Assembly (NCBI GenBank): GCA_018829205.1
Contig: JAHJUE010000023.1
Location: 1 to 64,000, forward strand
Direction of reading: 5' to 3'
Origin: Bacteroidota bacterium
Lineage (GTDB): Bacteria; Bacteroidota; Ignavibacteria; Ignavibacteriales; Melioribacteraceae
Length of the DNA: 64,000 bases
Below are positions 17,153 to 27,047 of this stretch, piece by piece. Position 1 is the stretch's first letter. Every line of letters begins with the position of its first letter. Made by a program: the position numbers and the translations under genes. Below the pieces are notes generated by a model that saw nothing but the letters and a program-made list of their open reading frames with translations, did no database searches and was not told the origin of the DNA.

Positions 17153-18195
17153 ATTTTTTTAGGGTGATTTTATCGCCTTTGTACATTGTATACGGTTTAC
17201 TGATTAAAATCAGGAATTATTTCTTTGATAATGAATATTTCAAATCAATTGGGATAAATGCAAAAGTTATTTCTATTGGTAATATTACTGTGGGCGGATC
17301 GGGTAAAACACCCACCGTAATTTATGTAACAAATATTCTTAAAAATGCAGGAAAGAAAGTTGGCATTTTAAGCCGCGGATATATGCGCAGTTCTAAAGGT
17401 TATTTACTAGTATCCGACGGAAAAGATCTTTTAACAGATGTGCAGAAAAGCGGTGATGAAACCTTTCTTGTTGCCGAAGAATGTAAAGTTCCGGCAGCCG
17501 TTTCCGAAAAAAGAGTTGAAGGAGCCGTAAATTTTTTAAAAGATGTTAACCTAGATACTATTGTTTTGGACGACGCTTACCAGCACCGCTGGATTAAAAG
17601 AGATTTGAACATTTTGATATTCGATCAGCGTTTTATGCAGAAGACCGGGAGTATGGATCAAAATCTTCTACCATTGGGAATTATGCGTGAACCTTTTACT
17701 GCGGTTGACCGTGCTGATATAATAATTGTCAACAGAAAGTTTAATGAGAAAAAAGAAATTCCTTCTAAACTTAGAAAATATTTTGAAGGAAAAAAAATAT
17801 TTACAGGCTATTATGAAACTGCAGGAATTTATGATGTGAAAAATCATCAGCATTATGAACTCAAAGAGTTTCAAGGACAAAAAAGCTTGGTGGTATGCGG
17901 TATTGCAAGACCCTATTCTTTCTTAAAAGTTCTGGAGAATAACGGAATTGATTTTACAAATAAATTGTTGTTTAAAGACCATAAAAGATATTTAAATAAG
18001 GAAGTTGATACAATTAGAAAAAAATTTTACAGTTCTAATTCACATTCTGTTTTAACAACTCAGAAAGATGCGGTGAAATTAACACAGTATTCAAAAGAAC
18101 TTGACGACATTGATATATTTTATTTAAAAATAGATTTAATAATTGAACAAAAGGATGAGTTTAATAATCATCTTTTGGGAATTTTTAAACAATAA
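17146..18195 (+). CDS. lpxK: Tetraacyldisaccharide 4'-kinase
   Basis: A 349-residue membrane-associated kinase that phosphorylates the 4' position of the lipid A disaccharide. After an N-terminal hydrophobic helix (about 5-22) comes the P-loop region ISIGNITVGGSGKTPT, which is diagnostic for LpxK. The conserved LDDAYQHRW follows further on. The start is GTG at 17146 (or TTG one codon later), overlapping the acyltransferase stop by seven bases. It is the last gene of the lipid A block; ppdK follows after 37 bases with its own strong ribosome site. Confidence 0.95.
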   Translation: MLNFFRVILSPLYIVYGLLIKIRNYFFDNEYFKSIGINAKVISIGNITVGGSGKTPTVIYVTNILKNAGKKVGILSRGYMRSSKGYLLVSDGKDLLTDVQKSGDETFLVAEECKVPAAVSEKRVEGAVNFLKDVNLDTIVLDDAYQHRWIKRDLNILIFDQRFMQKTGSMDQNLLPLGIMREPFTAVDRADIIIVNRKFNEKKEIPSKLRKYFEGKKIFTGYYETAGIYDVKNHQHYELKEFQGQKSLVVCGIARPYSFLKVLENNGIDFTNKLLFKDHKRYLNKEVDTIRKKFYSSNSHSVLTTQKDAVKLTQYSKELDDIDIFYLKIDLIIEQKDEFNNHLLGIFKQ

Positions 18196-18232
18196 GAAAT
18201 AGTAATACTAATTAAAATCCGGAGGTAGTTTA

Positions 18233-21001
18233 ATGGCTAAGAAATCGGAAAAGTATGTTTATTTCTTCGGCGGCAATAAGGCTGAAGGGAAATCCGAAAT
18301 GAAAAACTTGTTGGGCGGTAAAGGCGCAAACCTTGCCGAAATGGTAAATATAAGTTTACCTGTTCCTGCAGGATTCACAATTACAACTGAAGTTTGCACT
18401 TATTATTATGCAAACAACAAAAAATATCCAAAAGAACTTAAAGAACAAGTATTAAAATCTCTCGCAAAAGTTGAAGGAATAATGGGAGCCAAATTCGGCG
18501 ACCTTAAAAACCCTTTGCTTGTTTCTGTTCGTTCCGGTTCACGTGCTTCAATGCCCGGCATGATGGACACAATACTTAATTTGGGTCTTAACGACAAAAC
18601 TGTTCAGGCCTTAATTGAAAAAACAAATAATCCTCGCTTTGTTTATGATTCTTACAGAAGATTTGTTCAAATGTACGGTGATGTTGTTTTAGGTTTACAG
18701 CCTAAAGATAAACATGACAGAGATCCCTTTGAAATAATTCTTGACGCAAAGAAAAAAGCAAACAAAATTGAAAAAGATACCGATTTAACGGCCGAACATT
18801 TAAAAGAATTGGTTGCTGAATTTAAAGCTGCAATTAAAAAACAGACCGGCAGCAGTTTCCCCGAAAATCCAATGGATCAATTATGGGGTGCAATCGGCGC
18901 CGTATTCAGTTCTTGGATGAATGAAAGAGCTATTGTTTATAGAAAATTAAACGATATTCCCGCTGATTGGGGAACCGCGGTCAACGTTCAATCAATGGTG
19001 TTCGGAAATATGGGCGAAGATTCAGGCACCGGTGTTGCTTTTACACGCGATCCTTCAACTGGCGCTAACAAATTCTACGGCGAATACTTATTTAATGCTC
19101 AAGGTGAAGACGTAGTTGCGGGTACACGTACTCCGCTTCCGATTGATCATTTAGAAAAAGATGACAAAAAAGCATACAAAGAATTAACAAACATCAGATC
19201 TATTCTGGAAAAACATTATAAAGAAATGATGGATGTTGAATTTACAATTCAGCAGGGAAAATTATGGATGCTTCAGTGCCGTGTTGGTAAAAGAACCGGT
19301 TTTGCCGCGGTTAAAATTGCAGTAGATATGGTAAGAGAAAAACTAATCGATAAAGAAGAAGCTTTATTGAGAATTCAACCCGATCAGTTGAATCAATTAC
19401 TAAGACCTATTTTTGACTTAAAAGAAAAATCAAAAGCTGTTGCAAACGGACAATTATTGGCAAAAGGATTAAACGCCGGTCCGGGAGCTGCATGCGGTAA
19501 AGTTGCATTCACTGCCTCAGATGCCGAAGAAATGGCGGCAAAAGGAAATGAAGTTATTCTTGTTAGAATTGAAACCTCGCCAGAAGATATTAAAGGCATG
19601 AACGCCGCGGTTGGTATTTTAACTGCTAAGGGGGGTATGACCTCTCATGCGGCTCTAGTTGCGCGTCAAATGGGTAAGGTATGCGTTGCCGGATGCGGTT
19701 CATTAGAAATTGACTACAAAGCCGGAAAAATGACCGTTGAAGGTACAAAACATATTATTAAAGAAGGCGATTATATTTCTATCGACGGTACAACCGGAGA
19801 AGTAATTGCGGGACAAATTACAACCAAACCTTCTGAAGTTGTTCAAGTGTTGATCACAAAAGAAATGGACGCTAAAGATTCCGATGTTTATAAAACTTAT
19901 AAAGATTTAATGACATGGGCAGATAACTATAGAACAATGAATGTAAGAACAAATGCAGATCAACCGGATCAATCTGAAAATGCCATATCATTCGGAGCTG
20001 AAGGTATAGGTTTATGCAGAACCGAACATATGTTCTTCGGTGAAAACAGAATTCTTGCCGTCCGCGAAATGATTCTTTCAGAAAATGAAGCAGGAAGAAA
20101 AAAAGCTCTTGCTAAATTACTCCCTCATCAAAGAAAAGATTTTGCCGGAATTTTTGAAGTAATGAAAGGCAAACCTGTTACTATAAGAACATTGGATCCT
20201 CCTCTTCATGAATTCTTGCCTCATTCAGATAAAGAAATTGCGGAAGTCGCAAAAGCTTTAAATATTACTCCTAAAAAAGTAAAAGAAAAAATGGAAGCTT
20301 TAAAGGAATTTAACCCTATGCTTGGTTTCAGAGGATGCCGTTTAGGTATAAGTTATCCTGAAATTACAGAAATGCAGGCTAGAGCAATTTTTGAAGCCGC
20401 TGTTGATACCGCGAAAAAAGGTATTAAAGTATTTCCTGAAATTATGATTCCTTTAGTAAGCCATATAAATGAACTTAAATTGCAGGAACAAATTGTAAGA
20501 AGAGTAGCTGCCGATGTTTTCAAAGAAAAAGGTAAAAAAATAAATTACCTTGTCGGTACAATGATCGAATTGCCGAGAGCTGCTTTAACTGCAGACGAAA
20601 TTGCTACCGTGGCTGAGTTCTTCAGCTTCGGTACTAACGATCTAACTCAAACAACATTCGGATTATCCAGAGACGACGCGGGAACCTTTCTTCCCAAATA
20701 TATCGAGAAAGATATATTACCGAGAGATCCGTTCGAAAGCCTCGATCAATCGGGTGTCGGTCAATTAGTTGAAATGGGAACTCAAAAAGGACGCTCCGTT
20801 AATCCTAACCTAAAAGTTGGAATTTGCGGCGAACACGGTGGTGAACCTGAATCTGTTGAATTCTGTCATAGAACCGGATTAAATTATGTAAGCTGTTCAC
20901 CATTCAGAGTTCCGATAGCCAGACTTGCGGCTGCAAGAGCGGCATTGAGAGATAAAAAAAACAAACCGGCCGCAAAAAAGAAAATAAATAAAAAGAAATA
21001 A
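18233..21001 (+). CDS. ppdK: Pyruvate, phosphate dikinase
   Basis: A 922-residue enzyme interconverting pyruvate, ATP and phosphate with phosphoenolpyruvate, AMP and pyrophosphate. The N-terminal nucleotide-binding domain contains the conserved [16 protein letters not shown]. The central phosphohistidine domain has [15 protein letters not shown] with the catalytic histidine. The C-terminal PEP/pyruvate barrel has GFRGCRLG and [10 protein letters not shown]. Past the normal end the protein carries a lysine-rich tail, [12 protein letters not shown], not usual in the family. Translation starts at ATG behind a strong GGAGG site. A hairpin terminator follows immediately, so ppdK ends a transcription unit. 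Confidence 0.97.
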   Translation: MAKKSEKYVYFFGGNKAEGKSEMKNLLGGKGANLAEMVNISLPVPAGFTITTEVCTYYYANNKKYPKELKEQVLKSLAKVEGIMGAKFGDLKNPLLVSVRSGSRASMPGMMDTILNLGLNDKTVQALIEKTNNPRFVYDSYRRFVQMYGDVVLGLQPKDKHDRDPFEIILDAKKKANKIEKDTDLTAEHLKELVAEFKAAIKKQTGSSFPENPMDQLWGAIGAVFSSWMNERAIVYRKLNDIPADWGTAVNVQSMVFGNMGEDSGTGVAFTRDPSTGANKFYGEYLFNAQGEDVVAGTRTPLPIDHLEKDDKKAYKELTNIRSILEKHYKEMMDVEFTIQQGKLWMLQCRVGKRTGFAAVKIAVDMVREKLIDKEEALLRIQPDQLNQLLRPIFDLKEKSKAVANGQLLAKGLNAGPGAACGKVAFTASDAEEMAAKGNEVILVRIETSPEDIKGMNAAVGILTAKGGMTSHAALVARQMGKVCVAGCGSLEIDYKAGKMTVEGTKHIIKEGDYISIDGTTGEVIAGQITTKPSEVVQVLITKEMDAKDSDVYKTYKDLMTWADNYRTMNVRTNADQPDQSENAISFGAEGIGLCRTEHMFFGENRILAVREMILSENEAGRKKALAKLLPHQRKDFAGIFEVMKGKPVTIRTLDPPLHEFLPHSDKEIAEVAKALNITPKKVKEKMEALKEFNPMLGFRGCRLGISYPEITEMQARAIFEAAVDTAKKGIKVFPEIMIPLVSHINELKLQEQIVRRVAADVFKEKGKKINYLVGTMIELPRAALTADEIATVAEFFSFGTNDLTQTTFGLSRDDAGTFLPKYIEKDILPRDPFESLDQSGVGQLVEMGTQKGRSVNPNLKVGICGEHGGEPESVEFCHRTGLNYVSCSPFRVPIARLAAARAALRDKKNKPAAKKKINKKK

Positions 21002-21010
21002 TAATAAACG

Positions 21011-21038
21011 AAGCGGCGGATTTTTTCATCCGCCGCTT
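21011..21038 (+). terminator. Rho-independent terminator after ppdK
   Basis: AAGCGGCGGAT (21011-21021) pairs perfectly with ATCCGCCGCTT (21028-21038) around a six-base loop, giving an 11-bp GC-rich stem, the most stable hairpin seen in the window. The T-tract after it is short (TTTCTT). It begins nine bases after the ppdK stop. Confidence 0.8.
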
Positions 21039-21076
21039 TCTTAAAAATGTAGTATGTATTTAGTATAGGAGCATAA

Positions 21077-22114
21077 ATGAAATTATCAGATTTCAAGTAT
21101 AATTTGCCAAAGACTGCGATTGCAAAATTTCCCGTAACACCGCGCGACGCTTCAAAGCTTATGGTATTGAATAGAAAAACACAGGAAATTGAGCACAAAA
21201 AATTCTCCGCTGTAGTTGATTATATGGAAAAAGGAGATGTGCTTGTAGTCAACGAAACTAAAGTTATGCAGGCTCGACTTTATGGAAAAAAAGAACGTAC
21301 AAATGCTAAAATTGAAGTTTTCGTTTTAAGAGAACTGAATAAAGAAGAAAACATTTGGGACGTTATTGTTGATCCGGCACGTAAAGTAAGAATTGGCAAC
21401 CGAATTTATTTTAACGATAAACTATGGTGCGAAGTAATTGATAATACAACTTCTCGCGGCAGAACTGTTCGTTTTAATGAAGACTCTGGGGACATATACA
21501 GTGCGATAGAAAAAATTGGCTTAACCCCTCTTCCTCCTTATATTAAAAGAGAACCTGTTGCTAAAGATAAAAAAGACTATCAAACTATGTTTGCCGAAAT
21601 TGACGGCTCTGTTGCAGCCCCTACTGCAGCTTTGCATTTTACCCCCGCTCTCGTAAAAAAAATTGAAAAGAAAGGGATTAAAATAGCTAAAGTGATTCTT
21701 CATATAGGACTTGGAACTTTCAGACCGGTTGAAGTAGAAGATTTAACCAAACATAAAATGGATTCTGAATATTTTGAAATCCCGGATGATTCAGCCGAAA
21801 TAATCAACAAAGCGCTTATCGGTAAAAAAAATATATTTTCTGTAGGAACCAGTACAACAAGAGCATTGGAAAGCAGTGTTACAGCCGAAGGATTTGTTAA
21901 ACCGAATTACGGATGGACTGATAAATTTATTTTCCCTGCTTATGACTTTAAAATTACAAAAAAACTTATAACTAATTTTCATCAGCCGGAATCAACATTA
22001 CTTATGCTGTCGGCCGCTTTTGGTGATTATGATTTTGTAATGAAAGCTTATAAAAAAGCTCTTAAAGAAGGATATCGCTTTTTAAGTTACGGCGATGCAA
22101 TGCTGATTATATAA
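21077..22114 (+). CDS. queA: tRNA preQ1(34) S-adenosylmethionine ribosyltransferase-isomerase
   Basis: A 345-residue enzyme that transfers the ribosyl part of S-adenosylmethionine to preQ1 at tRNA position 34, making epoxyqueuosine. Family segments are intact: the start KLSDFKYNLPKTAIA, VLVVNETKVMQARL, LHIGLGTFRPV, the SVGTSTTRALES segment, and NFHQPESTLLMLSAAFG near the end. Length is normal. A ribosome site (AGGAG) precedes the ATG. It follows the ppdK terminator and appears to open a new unit with ispD one base downstream. No other queuosine gene is in the window. Confidence 0.97.
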   Translation: MKLSDFKYNLPKTAIAKFPVTPRDASKLMVLNRKTQEIEHKKFSAVVDYMEKGDVLVVNETKVMQARLYGKKERTNAKIEVFVLRELNKEENIWDVIVDPARKVRIGNRIYFNDKLWCEVIDNTTSRGRTVRFNEDSGDIYSAIEKIGLTPLPPYIKREPVAKDKKDYQTMFAEIDGSVAAPTAALHFTPALVKKIEKKGIKIAKVILHIGLGTFRPVEVEDLTKHKMDSEYFEIPDDSAEIINKALIGKKNIFSVGTSTTRALESSVTAEGFVKPNYGWTDKFIFPAYDFKITKKLITNFHQPESTLLMLSAAFGDYDFVMKAYKKALKEGYRFLSYGDAMLII

Positions 22115-22115
22115 T

Positions 22116-22793
22116 ATGAAAACTTACGCAATCATACCGTCGGGCGGCGATAGTAAAAGATTTGGCGGCGAAATACCAAAACAATATGTAAAAATAAACG
22201 GTAAAGAGATTATTGTTTATACTATTGAGTTATTTCAAAATTGCGAAATGATTGATGAAATTATTATTGCGGCTAAAAAAGAATATTTTGGTCTGCTGTA
22301 TGATTTGAAACAGAAATATAATTTGAATAAAATATCCAACATTATTGAAGGCGGAAAAGAAAGACAGGATTCTGTATATAAAGCCCTGTCTTCCCTAACC
22401 GCGGATACCGAAGATCTTATTGCAGTTCATGATGCTGCGCGTCCGCTTCTTTCAAATAAAATTTTAGCAAAAGCTTTAAATGAAGCAAAAATTTCCGATA
22501 GTATAGTCGTTGCAATTAAAGCAAGAGATACATTAATAAAAGGAAATATGTTTGTGGAGGAATATGTGGATCGTAATAATATTTATTACGCGCAGACTCC
22601 CCAGATTTTTAAATATAAAATCTTGAGCGATTCGATGAATAAAGCTTACAATGAAAATTTTATTGGAACCGATGAGTCAATGATTGTTAAAAAAGCAGGA
22701 TATACTGTAAAAATTATTGAAGGCGATTTAAAAAATTTTAAAATTACAAATTCTTCCGATATAGACTTGTTTAAGTCCATATTATCAAATTAG
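22116..22793 (+). CDS. ispD: 2-C-methyl-D-erythritol 4-phosphate cytidylyltransferase
   Basis: A 225-residue nucleotidyltransferase of the non-mevalonate isoprenoid pathway; it couples CTP to methylerythritol phosphate. The N-terminal nucleotide-binding loop is modified to IIPSGGDSKRFGGEIPKQY but keeps the glycines and basic residues. VHDAARPL and GTDESMIV also fit the family. It starts one base after the queA stop and has no ribosome site of its own, so it relies on coupling. TarI-like enzymes share the fold, but no ribitol or teichoic acid gene is present. Confidence 0.93.
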   Translation: MKTYAIIPSGGDSKRFGGEIPKQYVKINGKEIIVYTIELFQNCEMIDEIIIAAKKEYFGLLYDLKQKYNLNKISNIIEGGKERQDSVYKALSSLTADTEDLIAVHDAARPLLSNKILAKALNEAKISDSIVVAIKARDTLIKGNMFVEEYVDRNNIYYAQTPQIFKYKILSDSMNKAYNENFIGTDESMIVKKAGYTVKIIEGDLKNFKITNSSDIDLFKSILSN

Positions 22794-22867
22794 GATAATG
22801 CGATATTTAATCATTGTTTCTTATTTTTTATTTCTATAAGTTTTTTTATGAAATTTCGGGTTATAAT

Positions 22868-23530
22868 ATGCTAAATCTACTTTTCATCTTATTTTTGTCT
22901 TATTTAGTCGGCTCTATACCTACAAGTATAATAATGAGCAAGCTTGTAAAAAATATAGATATCAGAAATTACGGCAGCGGTAATGCGGGCGGATCAAATG
23001 TGTTTCGTGTACTTGGATGGAAATACGGAGTTTCAGTTATTCTGCTTGACGCATTTAAAGGAGTTATAGCCGTAATCTTTATTTCAAGACTTTATTACGG
23101 AAGTTTTCCGTTTCCAAATGCGACACCGTTTGATGATTTTACTTTAGTTCAATTTATTGCCGGTATTGCAGCAGTAATAGGACATGTTTGGACAATCTTC
23201 GCCGGATTCAAAGGAGGCAAAGGAATTGCAACTGCGTTAGGTTTTTTAATTACTATAATTACAATCGATATGATTGTAGCTTTAGGTGTTTTTATACTTG
23301 TTGTCTCCATCTCTAGATATATTTCACTTGGCAGTATGTTGGCCGCTGTTTCAATTCCATTTATTATGGTTGTTCGAGAGAATATATTCGGAGTAGATAT
23401 TCAGAGTTATCACACAATACTTCCGTTCAGTGTGGCAATTGCGTTTTTTGTAATTTATACGCACCGCGCAAATCTCAGCAGGCTTTTAAACGGAAACGAA
23501 AACAAAATTACTTTTTCGAAAAGTAAATAA
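22868..23530 (+). CDS. plsY: Acyl-phosphate glycerol-3-phosphate acyltransferase
   Basis: A 220-residue inner-membrane enzyme that moves an acyl group from acyl-phosphate to glycerol 3-phosphate, the first step of phospholipid synthesis. Conserved loops are all present: SYLVGSIPTS near the start, RNYGSGNAGGSNVFR, and FKGGKGIATALG. Five or so membrane helices alternate with these loops. I start at ATG 22868 because the family begins just before the SYLVGSIP helix; an upstream in-frame ATG at 22814 adds 18 atypical residues. gpsA, which makes its substrate, follows after nine bases. Confidence 0.95.
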   Translation: MLNLLFILFLSYLVGSIPTSIIMSKLVKNIDIRNYGSGNAGGSNVFRVLGWKYGVSVILLDAFKGVIAVIFISRLYYGSFPFPNATPFDDFTLVQFIAGIAAVIGHVWTIFAGFKGGKGIATALGFLITIITIDMIVALGVFILVVSISRYISLGSMLAAVSIPFIMVVRENIFGVDIQSYHTILPFSVAIAFFVIYTHRANLSRLLNGNENKITFSKSK

Positions 23531-23539
23531 ATATATTAA

Positions 23540-24538
23540 ATGCGTATTTCAGTTTTAGGTGCCGGAGGTTGGGGTACTGCCCTATCAATTATTCTTAATA
23601 GTAACGGTCATAGTGTTACCCTTTGGGAATACAAAAAGTCCTACGCTAAAACTTTAAACAAATCCAGAATAAATAAAAGCTACCTTCCCGGTATTACAAT
23701 CCCCAAAGAAATTACGATAACGCATTCGCTTGACGAAGCCTGTGAAAAGCAGCATATGATTGTGCTCGCAGTTCCCTCGCAGTTTTTAAGAAGCGTTATC
23801 AAACAATTGAAAAAGTATGATTTTAAAGACACAACATTTGTAAGTGTGGCTAAAGGAATTGAAACAGGAACACTTTTTACGGTTTCTCAAATGATTCATG
23901 ATGAGCTGCCGAATGTTGATGAAAATAAAATAGGTGTGTTATCCGGACCAAGTCACGCAGAAGAAGTTGCTAAAAAGGTTCCAACAGCAGTAGTTGCCGC
24001 TTCAAAGGATGAAGAAACATCCAAAGAAATTCAATCCGCATTTATGACTTCATTTTTTAGAGTTTATTCATCAACTGATATTCTTGGAGTAGAACTCGGC
24101 GGCGCGCTCAAAAACGTTATGGCAATTGGAGCCGGAATTATTGACGGAGCTAATTTCGGCGATAATACTAAAGCTGCTATTATGACAAGAGGTATTGCCG
24201 AAATTTCAAGAATCGGAACCGCATTAGGAGCAAAACCGGAAACCTTTGCCGGACTCTCCGGAATGGGAGATCTTATTGTTACATGCATGAGCCGGCATAG
24301 CAGAAACAGGTTTGTAGGTGAACAAATTGGAAAAGGTAAAAAGTTAAAAGACGTTTTAAAATCTATGCAGATGGTTGCAGAAGGAGTTGAAACATGCCGC
24401 TCCGCTTACGAACTTGCGGTAAAAAACCATATAGATGCCCCAATTATTAACGCGGCTTATAATATTTTATATAATGATAAAGACCCTATCAAAGCAACAT
24501 ATGAACTTATGACCCGCGAAATGAAATCTGAACATTAA
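23540..24538 (+). CDS. gpsA: Glycerol-3-phosphate dehydrogenase [NAD(P)+]
   Basis: A 332-residue cytoplasmic enzyme that reduces dihydroxyacetone phosphate to glycerol 3-phosphate for lipid synthesis. The N-terminal dinucleotide-binding loop is VLGAGGWGTALS. SGPSHAEEV, LGGALKNVMAIGAGI with the catalytic lysine, and GLSGMGDLIVTC are all as in the family. Length is typical. It directly follows plsY, pairing production and use of glycerol 3-phosphate. The 185 bases after it contain no gene or clear hairpin. Confidence 0.97.
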   Translation: MRISVLGAGGWGTALSIILNSNGHSVTLWEYKKSYAKTLNKSRINKSYLPGITIPKEITITHSLDEACEKQHMIVLAVPSQFLRSVIKQLKKYDFKDTTFVSVAKGIETGTLFTVSQMIHDELPNVDENKIGVLSGPSHAEEVAKKVPTAVVAASKDEETSKEIQSAFMTSFFRVYSSTDILGVELGGALKNVMAIGAGIIDGANFGDNTKAAIMTRGIAEISRIGTALGAKPETFAGLSGMGDLIVTCMSRHSRNRFVGEQIGKGKKLKDVLKSMQMVAEGVETCRSAYELAVKNHIDAPIINAAYNILYNDKDPIKATYELMTREMKSEH

Positions 24539-24723
24539 AATAAACCAAACATTCCCTCAGCCTTTCTTAATCATTTAAATTATCTTTTATTATATTTTTT
24601 CTTTTGATAAAATTTTCCGGAATTTTTTCTTTATTCTTCTCCTCAATTTTTAATTTAATTGGTGAAGACGGCAACTATTTTCTTTATATTTCTAAAAATT
24701 ATTTTTTAACTACTTTTCTTTAA

Positions 24724-26901
24724 ATGGAAAACAGCCTAAATACATCCGTACAATATATAAAAGCAGTTGGACCAAAGCGTGCGGAGTCATTCTCTCAAAT
24801 TGGAATTAATAACGTACGCGATTTATTATTTTACTTTCCAACTCGTTACCTGGACCGCAGCACACTTATCTCCTCAATTCAAGTTTTAGAATATGTTAGA
24901 AACGGATATGAAGGAGAAGTTACAATTGTAGGAGAAGTAATCTCATCGGAAGTTATCAGATACGGCAAGAAACAATTATTTAAAGTAAAAATGAAAGATA
25001 AATCCGGTGTTTTTGAATGCGTTTGGTTCCAGGGAATTAAATATTTTAAAGACAGTTTCCAAACCGGAGTTTTTTTTGCCGTTTCAGCAAAACCGGTAGT
25101 TACCCGTTACGGACATATCCAATTTGTTCACCCGGATTTTGATAAACTCGCATCAAATGAATCCACAGATTTTTTTAATACTGGAAAAATTATTCCTTTC
25201 TACAGATTACCTAAGGAACTAAAAGCAAAAAACATCGGGGATTTTAGTTTAAGAAAAATTATAAACAACGCTGTAGAAAATTTCGCAGATAATCTTGAAG
25301 AAACTTTACCTTTCGATTTAATTAATAAATACGGTTTACCTGACCTTGTAAAAGCCGTTAAATCAATTCATTTTCCTGACACTATTGAAGAATTAAACGA
25401 GGCTAAAAGGCGTTTTAAATATGAAGAATTATTCTTTATCGAAATTCTTGTCGCTTTAAGGAAATATTTTATAAAAGTAATAATAAACGGTATTCAATTT
25501 AAGATAAAAGCAGAACCAATAAAAAAATTCTTAAATACCCTTCCTTTCGAATTGACCCGGGATCAGTTAAAAGTCCTTAATGAAATTAGAAATGATATGG
25601 AGAAGAAATCTCCGATGAACAGACTTTTACAGGGAGACGTAGGAAGCGGAAAAACTATTGTGGCTTTAATTGCAATGCTGATTGCTGTGGAAAACGGTTT
25701 TCAGGCCGTTATAATGGCGCCTACAGAAATTTTAGCAAACCAGCACTTTATAAATATTTCAAGATTACTTAAAGACTTCAACATTAATATCAGTCTCTTG
25801 CTGGGTGGTCAGCAGAATTCCAAGAAGAAGAACAATCTTAAAGAAATAGAATTAAACAAAGCTGATATAATAATCGGGACACATGCACTTCTGGAAGAAG
25901 GTGTCATATTTAACAGACTGGGCTTGGTAGTAATTGACGAACAGCATAGATTTGGTGTTGCTCAAAGATCAAGATTGATTCGAAAAAGTAATTCGCCCGA
26001 TGTACTAATTATGACCGCTACGCCTATTCCAAGAACTTTATCAATGACTGTTTACGGCGACCTTGATGTATCAATTATAAAAGAAATGCCAAAAGACAGG
26101 AAAACAATAAAAACTGTGCTGAGAAGTGAAAATAAATTAAAGGAAATTTACCAATTTGTTATTGATAAGTCGGATGAAGGATATCAGACATTTATTGTTT
26201 ATCCGCTTGTAGAAGACTCGGAAAAACTTGATCTTAAATCCGCCGTAACTTATTACGATAATTTACGCGAAGGATATTTAAAAAATCTGAATGTCGGACT
26301 TCTTCACGGTAAAATGAAATGGAATGAAAAAGAAGAAATAATGAAACGATTTGCTCAAAAAGAATTTGACGTATTGGTTTCTACCACTGTAATTGAGGTA
26401 GGAATAGATATTCCCGACGCAAATATTATAATTATAAACGAAGCGCAAAGATTCGGACTTTCGCAGCTTCATCAGCTTAGAGGCAGGGTAGGAAGAAGCA
26501 GTCAGCAGGCATATTGCATATTAGTCTCAAATATCGACCCAAAATATGCAGAGAAGCAGTTTGCCTTTAATTTTGATTTCCTGTCTGCTTCACAAATAGA
26601 AAAAAACAAGGCTGCTATAAGACTTAATGCAATGATAAGAATCGAAAGCGGTTTTGAACTTTCCGAAATTGACTTAAAGTTAAGAGGACCCGGCGATATT
26701 CTCGGCACAAAACAAAGCGGATACCCAGATTTTAAATATGCAGACTTAATAAGCGATACAGAATTAATTATTACGGCAAAAGAAGATGCATTTAAAATTA
26801 TAAACGACGACCCGGCTTTAGAAAAAAATGAAAATAAATTAATTAGGGAAAATTTAGCTCACAACTACAAAGAAAACCTAAAGTACTCCAACATAGCATA
26901 A
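24724..26901 (+). CDS. recG: ATP-dependent DNA helicase RecG
   Basis: A 725-residue helicase that reverses stalled replication forks and migrates branched DNA. The N-terminal wedge domain with an OB fold (about 1-240) contains the VKAVGPKRA-like start IKAVGPKRAESF. The motor domains have motif I QGDVGSGKT, motif II VIDEQHRFG, motif III MTATPIPRTL and motif VI QLRGRVGRS. Length is within the usual range for RecG. No Shine-Dalgarno sequence precedes the ATG. The gene is flanked by AT-rich spacers of 185 and 143 bases and may be transcribed alone. Confidence 0.96.
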   Translation: MENSLNTSVQYIKAVGPKRAESFSQIGINNVRDLLFYFPTRYLDRSTLISSIQVLEYVRNGYEGEVTIVGEVISSEVIRYGKKQLFKVKMKDKSGVFECVWFQGIKYFKDSFQTGVFFAVSAKPVVTRYGHIQFVHPDFDKLASNESTDFFNTGKIIPFYRLPKELKAKNIGDFSLRKIINNAVENFADNLEETLPFDLINKYGLPDLVKAVKSIHFPDTIEELNEAKRRFKYEELFFIEILVALRKYFIKVIINGIQFKIKAEPIKKFLNTLPFELTRDQLKVLNEIRNDMEKKSPMNRLLQGDVGSGKTIVALIAMLIAVENGFQAVIMAPTEILANQHFINISRLLKDFNINISLLLGGQQNSKKKNNLKEIELNKADIIIGTHALLEEGVIFNRLGLVVIDEQHRFGVAQRSRLIRKSNSPDVLIMTATPIPRTLSMTVYGDLDVSIIKEMPKDRKTIKTVLRSENKLKEIYQFVIDKSDEGYQTFIVYPLVEDSEKLDLKSAVTYYDNLREGYLKNLNVGLLHGKMKWNEKEEIMKRFAQKEFDVLVSTTVIEVGIDIPDANIIIINEAQRFGLSQLHQLRGRVGRSSQQAYCILVSNIDPKYAEKQFAFNFDFLSASQIEKNKAAIRLNAMIRIESGFELSEIDLKLRGPGDILGTKQSGYPDFKYADLISDTELIITAKEDAFKIINDDPALEKNENKLIRENLAHNYKENLKYSNIA

Positions 26902-26990
26902 ACAAAGGGCGAAACACACTTCTCTGCATTTTTAATATTTTTTTCTCCTAAAAAATTATTTTTTGGTTAGAAAAATATTTTTTAAGCTCA

Positions 26991-27019
26991 TTGTAAATAA
27001 AAATTTATTAATTATATTG
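26991..27019 (+). promoter_or_regulatory. Candidate promoter for the ATP-grasp/KamA cluster
   Basis: TTG at 26991-26993 and TATATTG at 27013-27019 are separated by 19 bases, close to the -33 TTTG / -7 TAnnTTTG arrangement described for Bacteroidota. It lies about 25 bases upstream of the proposed start of the first ATP-grasp gene. In such AT-rich sequence a chance match is possible. Confidence 0.3.
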
Positions 27020-27033
27020 CAATAAATTTTTTA

Positions 27034-27047
27034 ACGGAGTATTCATT
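27034..27047 (+). promoter_or_regulatory. Ribosome binding site and ATT start codon of the first ATP-grasp gene
   Basis: ACGGAG (27034-27039) is followed after five bases by ATT (27045-27047) in frame with the gene. Between the in-frame TAA at 27009-27011 and the internal ATG at 27195 there is no in-frame ATG, GTG or TTG, yet the intervening codons read as the expected N-terminal strand. ATT is therefore the best start candidate. Confidence 0.6.
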
